Shown here: piece by piece, positions 1 to 6,380 of the stretch
How positions within the stretch are numbered: position 1 is the stretch's first letter
Layout: each line of letters starts with the position of its first letter
Translations under genes and position numbers: made by a program
Source: an uncultured Bacillota bacterium
GTDB lineage: Bacteria > Bacillota_I > Bacilli_A > RFN20 > CAG-826
NCBI GenBank assembly: GCA_949298295.1
Contig: CASFWS010000044.1
Location: 1-7,608, forward strand
Reading direction: 5' to 3'
Length of the DNA: 7,608 nucleotides
Notes under the pieces: generated by a model
Told to the model about the DNA's origin: nothing
The model's input: the letters and a program-made list of their open reading frames with translations, nothing else
The model's database searches: none

Positions 1-146
1 CCATCGATGACCCGGTGAACGTCGAGAAGAAAATCTCGGTCCTGATGGGGAAGGATTCCTCCATCCGCTGGGACTGGATCAAGGAAAACGTCACCTTCAA
101 CGACGAGGACGCCTTCCTTGAGGAAGTGAAAGGAGAAGCCCGATGA
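1..146 (+). CDS. parE: DNA topoisomerase IV subunit B, C-terminal end (partial)
   Basis: This is the last 47 codons of a gene that begins outside the window; the frame runs from position 3 to a TGA at 144-146. The readable residues include DDPVNVEKKISVLMGKD and RWDWIKENVTF, the typical end of ParE/GyrB, where a short helical tail of the TOPRIM-bearing ATPase subunit is found. ParE hydrolyses ATP to drive strand passage by topoisomerase IV with ParC. The choice of ParE over GyrB rests mainly on the next gene, which is ParC-like rather than GyrA-like. The stop codon overlaps the parC start in an ATGA, indicating translational coupling and roughly equal synthesis of the two subunits. None of the ATPase or TOPRIM motifs lie in the window, so the call depends on this tail and on context. 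Confidence 0.87.
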   Translation, partial: IDDPVNVEKKISVLMGKDSSIRWDWIKENVTFNDEDAFLEEVKGEAR

Positions 147-2755
147 GCCGTAAGAAAAATGCCTCTCCCGAGGTCAAGGAAAACATCGAGCCCTCGCCCC
201 TTGACGACCTCATGGGCGAACGCTTTGGCATTTACGCCAAGGACGTCATCCAAGACCGGGCGATTCCCGATGTCCGCGACGGCCTTAAGCCCGTCCAGCG
301 CCGGATTCTTTTCGACATGTTCAAGACCGGGAACACCATCGATAAGCCGACGAAGAAGTGCGCCCATATCGTCGGGGACGTCATGGGCAAGTACCACCCC
401 CATGGCGACTCCTCGATCTACGAGGCCATGGTACACATGTCCCAGCCTTGGGCCATGCGGATGCCGCTTGTCGATTTCCAAGGGAACAACGGTTCGATCG
501 ACGGGGACCCGGCCGCCGCCTACCGTTACACCGAGGCCCGCCTTTCGGCCATCGCCGGGGAGATGCTCCGGGACATCGACGAGGATACCGTCGACATGGA
601 GCTTACCTTCGACGATACCCTCCTCGAGCCGACCGTCCTCCCTTCCCGCTTCCCGAACCTTCTCGTGAACGGGTCGGAAGGGATTGCCGTCGGCATCGCG
701 ACGAACATTCCGCCCCATAACCTTGGGGAAGTCGTCGATGCCGTCGTTTACCGGATCGACCACCCCGAATGCACCATCGACGAGGTCATGGGCATCCTTT
801 CGGCCCCCGATTTCCCGACCGGGGGCGAAATCGTGAGGAACGATTCCCTCCTCGACATCTACCGGACCGGCCGCGGCAAGTGCCTCATCAAGAGCCGCTA
901 CGAAATCGTCGAGCGTTCCGACGGCGGGAGCCAGATCCTCGTCCATGAGATTCCTTATCAAGTCAACAAGGCCCAGCTCGTCCGTTCGATCGATAAGCTC
1001 CGGATCGACCGGGCCCTCCCTTCGGTCGAGGAAGTCCGGGACGAGTCCGACAAGGAAGGGCTCCGCATCGTCATCGACGTGAAGCCCGGTACCAACCCCA
1101 GGACGGTCATGAGCTACCTCATGTCGAAGACGCAGCTTTCGAGCAGCTACAGCGCCCACCTCGTCGCCATCGTCGACGGGCGGCCGACGACCTTGAACCT
1201 CCTTTCCTACCTCGACGCCTACATCCAGCATCAGCTCGAGGTCATCGTCCGCCGGACGCGGAGCCTTTTGGCCAAGCGGAACGCCCGCCTCAACATCGTC
1301 GATGGGCTCATCAGGGCGGTGGATATCCTCGATCAGGTCGTCGCGACCATCAAGCGCTCCCTCGACAAGGCCGACGCCAAGAAGAACATCATGGCCGAGT
1401 TCGGCTTCAACGAGGCCCAGAGCGAAGCCATCGTCATGATGCCGCTATATAAGCTGGCCCGGACCGATAGCGACCTCCTTATCCAAGAGAAGGCCGACCT
1501 CGAGAAGGAAATCGGCGGGCTAAGCGCCCTTTTGGCCTCCCAAGCCAAGCGCGAAACCATCATCAAGAACGACCTTCGCTCCCTCGCGAAGAAGTACCCT
1601 TCGCCCCGGCGGTGCTCCTTCGGGGAGGAAGCCCCGGCCTTCGGCAAGGACGACAAGGAAGCCCTCATCCCCGACGAGACGGTCCACCTTGCCGTCACCC
1701 GCGACGGCTACCTCAAGCGCTCGAGCGAGCGTTCCTTCAAGTCGAGCCACGGCCTCGAAGGGGCCAAGCCCGGCATCAAGGAAGGGGACTCCTTCATCGC
1801 CATCGGCACCTGCTCGGTCCGCGATTACCTCCTCATCTTCACGAGCCAGGGCAATTACGTCTACCTCCCGGTCTACGAGACGAAGGAGAACCGCTGGAAC
1901 CAGGAGGGCTTCCACGTCTCGACGATGGTCCCGACCGGGGCCGGCGAGAAACTCGTCGCCGTCTTTGCCATCGAGAAAAACTCCTTCCGCGACGACCTTT
2001 TTGCCATCCTTCTCACCAAGAAGGGAACGATCAAGCGGGTGGCCCTATCCTCTTTCCCGGCCGTCCGAAGGAGCAAGCCGATCACGGCCATCAAGCTCAT
2101 CAACGGGGACGAGGTGGCCGACGTCGCGATTTCAAGCGGGAACTCCTCCCTCGTCGTCGCGAGCGCCGACGGCCAGGCCGTCCGCTATAACGAAAACGGC
2201 ATCTACGTCACCAATCCCCGGACCGGGGGAATGAAAGCCGGGAGCTTCCGGGGAAGCGACCTCGTCGCCGTCCTCGCCCTCGACCCCGAGGAGAAGCCAA
2301 GCAAGGCCCTCCTTCTCACCGACCGGGGGCATCTTCGGGTCATCGACCTCCTTTCGCTTAGCGAAGGCGAGCGCCTCAGCAAGACCGAGTTCCTCTATCC
2401 TTCCTTCAAAAGCGACCCGAACGCCCTCGTCTACCTCCGGAAATCCGGAAGGAAGGAACCGCCTTACCCCCTCGAGTGCCTCCTCAACGACGCCCAGCGG
2501 GTCGACGTGCCGGTCAATTCCCTCTCCCTTACCCCGAAGGACCTCCACGCCAAGCGGAGCGACTTCTTCAAGGCCCGCGAGCGCATCGTGGCGGTGGACG
2601 TCGAGGACTTGACGCGGATTACCCCCGAGAAGAAGAGCTACCTCCCGCCCAAGTCGGGCGGGGCCGCCTCCAATCCGGCCAATCCCCCGGCCGGGGAATT
2701 CGACATCGGGGGCTTCGAGCAGATTTCCCTCCTCGACGTGGGGGACGGAGACTAG
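143..2755 (+). CDS. parC: DNA topoisomerase IV subunit A
   Basis: ParC is the DNA breakage-rejoining subunit of topoisomerase IV, which decatenates daughter chromosomes in the cytoplasm as a ParC2ParE2 complex. The 870-residue product begins with the winged-helix region. The quinolone-determining segment HPHGDSSIYEAMV (residues 85-97) has Ser90 and Glu94, the residues usual in sensitive enzymes. The active-site motif RYTEARL contains Arg128 and the catalytic Tyr129. A coiled-coil-like stretch lies near residues 447-488, and a beta-pinwheel C-terminal domain starts near residue 510. I see no GyrA box (QRRGGKG type), and GNNGSIDGDP is ParC-like, so GyrA is unlikely. The protein is somewhat longer than Bacillus ParC (about 806) and ends in a Pro/Gly/Asn-rich acidic tail. 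The start is supported by AAAGGAG at 129-135 and the ATGA overlap with parE. It ends in TAG, 2 nt before yqeG. Confidence 0.96.
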   Translation: MSRKKNASPEVKENIEPSPLDDLMGERFGIYAKDVIQDRAIPDVRDGLKPVQRRILFDMFKTGNTIDKPTKKCAHIVGDVMGKYHPHGDSSIYEAMVHMSQPWAMRMPLVDFQGNNGSIDGDPAAAYRYTEARLSAIAGEMLRDIDEDTVDMELTFDDTLLEPTVLPSRFPNLLVNGSEGIAVGIATNIPPHNLGEVVDAVVYRIDHPECTIDEVMGILSAPDFPTGGEIVRNDSLLDIYRTGRGKCLIKSRYEIVERSDGGSQILVHEIPYQVNKAQLVRSIDKLRIDRALPSVEEVRDESDKEGLRIVIDVKPGTNPRTVMSYLMSKTQLSSSYSAHLVAIVDGRPTTLNLLSYLDAYIQHQLEVIVRRTRSLLAKRNARLNIVDGLIRAVDILDQVVATIKRSLDKADAKKNIMAEFGFNEAQSEAIVMMPLYKLARTDSDLLIQEKADLEKEIGGLSALLASQAKRETIIKNDLRSLAKKYPSPRRCSFGEEAPAFGKDDKEALIPDETVHLAVTRDGYLKRSSERSFKSSHGLEGAKPGIKEGDSFIAIGTCSVRDYLLIFTSQGNYVYLPVYETKENRWNQEGFHVSTMVPTGAGEKLVAVFAIEKNSFRDDLFAILLTKKGTIKRVALSSFPAVRRSKPITAIKLINGDEVADVAISSGNSSLVVASADGQAVRYNENGIYVTNPRTGGMKAGSFRGSDLVAVLALDPEEKPSKALLLTDRGHLRVIDLLSLSEGERLSKTEFLYPSFKSDPNALVYLRKSGRKEPPYPLECLLNDAQRVDVPVNSLSLTPKDLHAKRSDFFKARERIVAVDVEDLTRITPEKKSYLPPKSGGAASNPANPPAGEFDIGGFEQISLLDVGDGD

Positions 2756-2757
2756 CG

Positions 2758-3276
2758 ATGGCCCTTCCCCGCCCGACTTACCTCGCGAGGAGCCTTTACA
2801 CAATTCCTCTTTCCTTCTATAAGGAAGAGGGAATCTCCGTCTTGCTCCTCGACCTCGATAACACCCTAGCTTCCCACCGGGAAAAAGAACCCGACGAGCG
2901 GGCCCTCGCCTACGTCGGGAAGCTTAGGGAAGCCGGCCTTGCCGTCTATCTCGTGAGCAACAACTCGCGGAAGCGGGTCGGCGCCTACGCCCGGCCCCTC
3001 GGGGTCGACTACCTCTACCTCGCGATGAAGCCCTTCGCCTTCCGTTTCAACTCCTTCCTTCGTAAGAAAGGGGTTAGGAAGGAAGAGGCTCTCCTCGTCG
3101 GGGACCAACTCTATACCGACGTCCGGGCCGCCAACCGGCTCGGGATCCGCTCGTGCCTCACCTCGCCCCTCGTCGAAGACGACCCGATCTGGACCAAATA
3201 CAACCGCTACCGGGAGAAAAAGGGCCGCGCCGCCCTCGCTTCCCGCGGCGGAGCAATACCCATCAAGGAGGAATGA
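2758..3276 (+). CDS. yqeG: YqeG family HAD-type phosphatase
   Basis: The 172-residue protein belongs to the YqeG/Gep4-like group of the haloacid dehalogenase superfamily, single-domain cytoplasmic phosphatases of class IIIA type. Motif I is LDLDNTLA with nucleophile Asp32 and acid/base Asp34, motif II is Ser67 in VSNNS, motif III is Lys91 in AMKP, and motif IV is GDQLYTD with Asp116 and Asp121, which would bind magnesium. All four are intact, so the enzyme should be active. Eukaryotic relatives (Gep4) dephosphorylate phosphatidylglycerophosphate; applying this substrate here is inference. The start is the ATG 2 nt after the parC stop, with GGAG seven bases upstream. A longer reading from an upstream ATG inside parC (2476) is discounted because family similarity begins only after this ATG. 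Followed after 3 nt by yqeH, the order found in Bacillus. Confidence 0.9.
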   Translation: MALPRPTYLARSLYTIPLSFYKEEGISVLLLDLDNTLASHREKEPDERALAYVGKLREAGLAVYLVSNNSRKRVGAYARPLGVDYLYLAMKPFAFRFNSFLRKKGVRKEEALLVGDQLYTDVRAANRLGIRSCLTSPLVEDDPIWTKYNRYREKKGRAALASRGGAIPIKEE

Positions 3277-3279
3277 AGG

Positions 3280-4437
3280 ATGGAAATGAAAGTCGTGCGG
3301 CGGTGCTTCCTTTGCGGAGCCCCGCTCCAAAGCGAAGACCCGGCCAAAGGGGGCTATATCGACCCCGGCGTCTACGCCAAGCGGACGGCCGAGGACGTCG
3401 TCTATTGCAACGCCTGCTACGAGAAGCGGCATTTCAACCCGGCCCCGGCCGCCGTCTCGAAGGCCTCGGAAGGCTTCCTTACGATGCTTAAAGACGCCCG
3501 GGCAAGCGACTCGCTCATCGTCTACGTCATCGATCTCTTTTCCTTCGAATGCTCCTTCGTTCCCGAGGTGACGCGCCTCATCCGGGGGCTTCCGATCCTC
3601 GTCGTCGCCAATAAGCGCGACCTCCTTCCGAAGGAAGCCGACGAGGCGGCCATCCGCTCCTACGTCGCTTCCGTCTTCGAGAAGGAAGGGCTTGCCGTGA
3701 AGGAAGAGGACGTCGTCCTTTCCTCCCTTTCGACCTTCAGCGACATCGGGGACGCCATGGGGCTCCTCGAGCTGAAGCGCCGGCGCCACGACGCCTACCT
3801 CGTCGGGGCCAAGATGAGCGGGAAGTCCCTCTTCGTCTCCTCGTTCCTCCGCCTTTTCCAGAACCCGAGCAAGCAAGCCATCTCGGTGAGCGACTACCCG
3901 GGGACCGACGTCCGGGTCATGGCCATTCCCCTCGATTCCTCCTCGTGCCTATACGACACCCCGGGGACCGACCTTTCCAATAGCTACCTCTCCCTCCTTG
4001 AGCCGAGCGTCCTCGCCGAGGTCGTCCCGACGAAGGCCGTCCGCGAGCGGAAGCTCGAGATCAAGGAAGGGGAAGCTGCCCTTGCCGGCGGGCTCGCCGA
4101 GCTTGAGGTCATCGAAGGGAACGCCCAGCTCCTTTGCTACTTCGCCGCCCCCGTGAGCGTCAAGAAGGCCGTCCTCCCGAAGAAGGGGACCTCCGACCCC
4201 CTCCGCTTAATGATCCGGGCCGGAGCCACTCCCCGGACCGGCTTCCTCAAGGAGGCCACCGACTTCGACGCCTTCGAAATCGACGCCGCCTCCGGGGAGG
4301 AACTCGACATCGCCGTCGCCGGCCTTGGCTGGTGGCACCTCGCCGCCAAGAAGGAAACCCGTCTCCGCCTCTACCTCATGAAGGGCGTCGGGGTCTATCT
4401 CAGCAAAGAAAGGAAAATCGCCAATGGACGGAAATAG
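3280..4437 (+). CDS. yqeH: Ribosome biogenesis GTPase YqeH (circularly permuted)
   Basis: YqeH is a GTPase needed for maturation of the 30S ribosomal subunit in Bacillus. The 385-residue product has the family's order of parts. An N-terminal zinc-finger-like region has Cys9, Cys12, Cys43 and Cys46. The GTPase motifs follow in permuted order: G4 NKRD (111-114), a likely G5 near SSLS (148-151), G1 GAKMSGKS (176-183), G2-type PGTD (207-210) and G3 DTPG (226-229). A C-terminal region ends with GLGWWHLAAKKE and the basic stretch typical of the family. It is slightly longer than the Bacillus protein (about 366). The usual NVGKS of G1 is MSGKS here, still a valid P-loop. The start is set by AAGGAGG at 3265-3271, eight bases upstream; an in-frame Met three codons on is less well spaced. 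The 3' end overlaps yhbY by 14 nt. Confidence 0.94.
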   Translation: MEMKVVRRCFLCGAPLQSEDPAKGGYIDPGVYAKRTAEDVVYCNACYEKRHFNPAPAAVSKASEGFLTMLKDARASDSLIVYVIDLFSFECSFVPEVTRLIRGLPILVVANKRDLLPKEADEAAIRSYVASVFEKEGLAVKEEDVVLSSLSTFSDIGDAMGLLELKRRRHDAYLVGAKMSGKSLFVSSFLRLFQNPSKQAISVSDYPGTDVRVMAIPLDSSSCLYDTPGTDLSNSYLSLLEPSVLAEVVPTKAVRERKLEIKEGEAALAGGLAELEVIEGNAQLLCYFAAPVSVKKAVLPKKGTSDPLRLMIRAGATPRTGFLKEATDFDAFEIDAASGEELDIAVAGLGWWHLAAKKETRLRLYLMKGVGVYLSKERKIANGRK

Positions 4438-4702
4438 CCCCTCCCGGCGCGAGCTTCGCGCCAAAGCCCAGTCGCTCCGCCCCTTCCTCCAGATTGGGAA
4501 GGAAGGGCTTCAGGAGGCCACCTACGCCTCCGTCGACGCTTATCTAAAGAAGAACGAGCTGGCCAAGCTTTCGGTCCTTCCGAGCGCCCCCCTTACCTCC
4601 AAGGAGGCTCTCGATGAGCTCGCCGCGCGATTGAAGGCGACGAAAGTCCAGGCCATCGGGCGGGTCCTCGTCCTCTACCGGGAAAAGGAAAAGAATAAAT
4701 GA
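4424..4702 (+). CDS. yhbY: YhbY/YqeI family RNA-binding protein
   Basis: This 92-residue protein is a single CRS1-YhbY (CRM) domain, a small KH-like RNA-binding fold that associates with pre-ribosomal particles (50S in E. coli YhbY). Visible family marks are RRELRAKAQSL at the N terminus, the LQIGKEGL loop (22-29) that corresponds to the conserved G-K-x-G RNA-binding loop, the NELAKLSVL strand, and the closing IGRVLVLYR strand (77-85). Length matches the family (about 95). The Bacillus orthologue is called yqeI and sits in the same cluster. The ATG lies inside the end of yqeH, with an AAAGGAAA ribosome binding site a few bases upstream, so it probably depends on translation of yqeH. Its stop overlaps the next start in an ATGA. 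In Bacillus aroE lies between yqeH and yqeI; it is absent here. Confidence 0.92.
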   Translation: MDGNSPSRRELRAKAQSLRPFLQIGKEGLQEATYASVDAYLKKNELAKLSVLPSAPLTSKEALDELAARLKATKVQAIGRVLVLYREKEKNK

Positions 4703-5808
4703 GGGACCCCCTCGTCATCTACGGCGGCAGCTTCGACCCCGTCCACGAAGGGCATCTAAGGATCGCCCGGCGGGCACGCGACTACTTCGAGGCCGACGTC
4801 CTCTTCGTCCCGGCCTACGCCCCGCGCTGGAAAAGCCCGGAGGCCACTTACCGCGAGCGCCTTTCGATGCTCCGGCGGGCCCTCAAGGAAGAGGGATCGC
4901 CTTCCTTTTCGGTAAGCGAGATCGAAGGAAAAAGGAAAGGGGAGGTCTCCTATACGATCGACACCCTCCGGGAGCTCAAGCGCCTTTATCCCGGCCGCGA
5001 CCTCATCCTCCTTATCGGAAGCGACGAGGCCAATTCCTTCCCCCGTTGGAAGGACCCGGAGGAAATCTCCCGCCTCGCCTCTCTTTATTACGTCCCCAGG
5101 GAGGGAAGGGAAGTCGACGAGACGGTGCTTCGTACCTACGCCATCCGCCGCCTCGACGGGGCCAATCCCGGGGCCGTTTCCTCTTCCTATGTCCGCTCCC
5201 TTTCCTGCCTCGAGGTTCCCTATCCCGTCCTCGGATACATCGTCGAGAAGAAGCTTTACTTCATGAAGCGCCTCTCCCTTTACCTCGACCCGCCGCGGCT
5301 CGAGCACTCTCTGGCCGTCGCCTCGCTCGCCTACGCGATTGCCGTCCATAGCCGCCTCGAGCGGCCCGACCTCGCCTTCCAGGCCGGCCTCCTCCACGAT
5401 ATCGGCAAGAACGTCGGGGAAGTCGAAAGCCGCGACATCGTCGGCCGGGAATATCCTTCTTACGCCGACTATCCCGGCTACGCCCTCCACCAGTGGGTCG
5501 GGGCCTATCTCGCCAAGAAGGACTTCAAGGTCCTTTATCCCGAGGTCATCGAGGCCATCGCTTGCCATTGCACCGGGAAGCCCCACATGACCCCGCTTCA
5601 GAAGATCCTCTATAGCGCCGACAAGATCGAGCCGGGGCGGGGCTACGATTCCCGGAAGCTCATCCGGACGTGCCTGACTAACTACTACGTCGGCTTCCTT
5701 GCCGTCCTTAAGGCCAATCGGGCCTTCCTAAGGAAGCAAGGGCAGGGGAGCGACAACCCCTTAAGCGAGCAATGCATGGAACTCTATCTCGGAAAGGAGA
5801 AAAAATGA
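4699..5808 (+). CDS. nadD: Fused nicotinate-nucleotide adenylyltransferase (NadD) / YqeK HD-domain hydrolase
   Basis: One 369-residue reading frame joins two enzymes that are separate in Bacillus. Residues 1 to about 188 are NadD, which converts nicotinate mononucleotide and ATP to deamido-NAD. They show the nucleotidyltransferase motif GGSFDPVHEGH (9-19), SYTIDTL (84-90), LIGSDE (105-110) with Trp117, and the C-terminal SSSYVRS (161-167). Residues from about 190 to 369 are YqeK, an HD-superfamily metal hydrolase with His203, HD at 233-234, His264, His290 and Asp308, followed by IEPGR. Bacillus YqeK has been shown to hydrolyse Ap4A symmetrically; a similar role here is inferred. The usual PPHK motif of NadD appears altered (APRWKS, 41-46). 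The start ATG overlaps the yhbY stop, with AAAGGAAAAG upstream. There is no stop, frameshift or restart between the domains. Comparable fusions are known in Mollicutes. Confidence 0.94.
   Translation: MRDPLVIYGGSFDPVHEGHLRIARRARDYFEADVLFVPAYAPRWKSPEATYRERLSMLRRALKEEGSPSFSVSEIEGKRKGEVSYTIDTLRELKRLYPGRDLILLIGSDEANSFPRWKDPEEISRLASLYYVPREGREVDETVLRTYAIRRLDGANPGAVSSSYVRSLSCLEVPYPVLGYIVEKKLYFMKRLSLYLDPPRLEHSLAVASLAYAIAVHSRLERPDLAFQAGLLHDIGKNVGEVESRDIVGREYPSYADYPGYALHQWVGAYLAKKDFKVLYPEVIEAIACHCTGKPHMTPLQKILYSADKIEPGRGYDSRKLIRTCLTNYYVGFLAVLKANRAFLRKQGQGSDNPLSEQCMELYLGKEKK
5793..5799 (+). promoter_or_regulatory. Ribosome binding site fixing the rsfS start
   Basis: AAAGGAG lies five bases before the ATG at 5805. 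This decides between two in-frame starts: an upstream ATG at 5772 lies inside nadD-yqeK with no such site, and the extra residues it would add do not resemble RsfS. The site lies within the last codons of nadD-yqeK. Confidence 0.8.
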
Positions 5809-6149
5809 CCTTCAATAGCGACAAAACCCTCAAGGCCCTCATCGCCTGCCTCGAGGAAAAGAAAGCCGAAGCGGTGGAGGCGATCGACGTCTCGAGCCAA
5901 ACCCCCTTTGACGATTACTTCCTTCTCGCAACGGCGAGCAATCCCCGTCAGTTGAACGCGCTTGTCGACGCGGTGGAGGAGGCCTTGGAGAAAGAAGGGC
6001 TTACCCTCGAGCATCGGGACGGAACCCCGGAGAGCGGATGGATCGCCCTCGAATCCGACGGCATCCTCGTCCATCTCTTCCTCCCGGAAATGCGGGAGAG
6101 CATCGGCCTCGATAAACTCCTCGAGGAAAGCAAGCGGCGCGAAGCTTGA
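5805..6149 (+). CDS. rsfS: Ribosome silencing factor RsfS
   Basis: RsfS (YbeB/YqeL/Iojap family) binds uL14 on the 50S subunit and blocks joining with 30S when nutrients are short. The 114-residue protein carries the family core: IDVSSQTPFDDYFLLATASNPRQ (residues 28-49, given here in outline: the S-x-x-x-x-D-Y-F strand, then S-x-x-Q), a glycine/tryptophan segment GW (78-79), LVHLFLPEMRE (88-98) and a short C-terminal helix. Length is typical (105-120). Two often-conserved aromatic positions near the end (Tyr then Trp in Y-x-L-E-x-L-W) are Ile100 and Leu106 here. The start is set by AAAGGAG and by an ATGA overlap with nadD-yqeK. It is the last gene of the operon; the methyltransferase gene yqeM that follows it in Bacillus is not present. 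The stop is followed by four more in-frame stops. Confidence 0.91.
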   Translation: MTFNSDKTLKALIACLEEKKAEAVEAIDVSSQTPFDDYFLLATASNPRQLNALVDAVEEALEKEGLTLEHRDGTPESGWIALESDGILVHLFLPEMRESIGLDKLLEESKRREA

Positions 6150-6176
6150 TAATAGAAGCGTTAGTAGTTCATTGAT

Positions 6177-6204
6177 GGCGGTCGTCCCAAGGGCGGCCGC
6201 CTTT
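6177..6204 (+). terminator. Probable transcription terminator of the parE-rsfS operon
   Basis: A hairpin with arms GGCGGTCGTCC (6177-6187) and GGGCGGCCGCC (6191-6201) pairs over 11 bp, with two G-U pairs and a CAA loop. It starts 27 nt after the rsfS stop and is followed by only three T residues (6202-6204), then CCC. The stem is very stable but the short T run makes this a weak or partial intrinsic terminator. The opposite strand has no T run beside the stem, so it would act on the plus strand only. Confidence 0.65.
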
Positions 6205-6224
6205 CCCTGAAATATGTTACTTCG

Positions 6225-6240
6225 CATAATAGCCATTATG
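6225..6240. repeat. Inverted repeat CATAAT-N4-ATTATG
   Basis: Six-base arms CATAAT and ATTATG are separated by AGCC. The right arm is also part of a longer 8-bp inverted match (GCCATTAT at 6232-6239 with ATAATGGC at 6264-6271). The size and spacing would suit a dimeric repressor site, but no regulator or controlled gene is visible, so function is unknown. Confidence 0.4.
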
Positions 6241-6251
6241 TTAAATAAAAA

Positions 6252-6279
6252 TTGAAAAGCCCGATAATGGCCCTATGAA
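6252..6279 (+). promoter_or_regulatory. Possible sigma-70-type promoter with no known gene
   Basis: TTGAAA (6252-6257, five of six consensus bases) and TATGAA (6274-6279, four of six) are separated by 16 nt. The spacer contains the repeated motif ATAATGGC. Transcription would start near 6286 and run toward the minus-strand permease, with no plus-strand gene ahead. An alternative -10-like box, GATAAT at 6263-6268, lacks a good -35. AT-rich DNA often yields such matches by chance. Confidence 0.25.
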
Positions 6280-6380
6280 CTTCATCTGACTAAATTTTGA
6301 GAAAGCGCTTTTATTCACTGTCCTGAAGGCTTTTCCACCCTTTTGCTAAACCTACTAAAAAACTACTAGGCTCCTTTTTG

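Larger units (their letters stand above)
6206..6380. other. AT-rich intergenic island with repeats and promoter-like boxes
   Basis: No gene is supported here. The composition is clearly AT-rich, unlike the GC-rich genes on either side. It holds a TATGTTA direct repeat (6213-6219, 6237-6243), an inverted repeat CATAAT/ATTATG (6225-6240), an inverted repeat GCCATTAT/ATAATGGC (6232-6239, 6264-6271), the palindrome AAAGCGCTTT (6302-6311), and a CTACTA direct repeat flanking an A run near 6351-6368. A possible plus-strand promoter is described separately. It lies between two convergent genes, so it is not the upstream region of any gene seen here. It could hold a small RNA gene or be an unselected spacer. 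Confidence 0.5.

Noticed and set aside
2132..2803. A 223-residue minus-strand open frame opposite parC
   Set aside because: It is a shadow of parC: GC-rich coding with C-ending codons leaves long open antisense frames. Its translation shows no domain and no start signal.
2866..3876. A 336-residue minus-strand open frame opposite yqeG and yqeH
   Set aside because: Both plus-strand genes have complete family motifs. The antisense product is low-complexity Gly/Val/Glu-rich and matches nothing I recognise.
4756..5586. A 276-residue minus-strand open frame opposite nadD-yqeK
   Set aside because: It is a shadow frame over a gene with intact catalytic motifs in both domains.
1..6149. Use of the Mollicutes code (TGA as tryptophan), suggested by the NadD-YqeK fusion
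   Set aside because: TGA ends parE, yqeG, yhbY, nadD-yqeK and rsfS exactly where the families end, and tryptophans are encoded by TGG.
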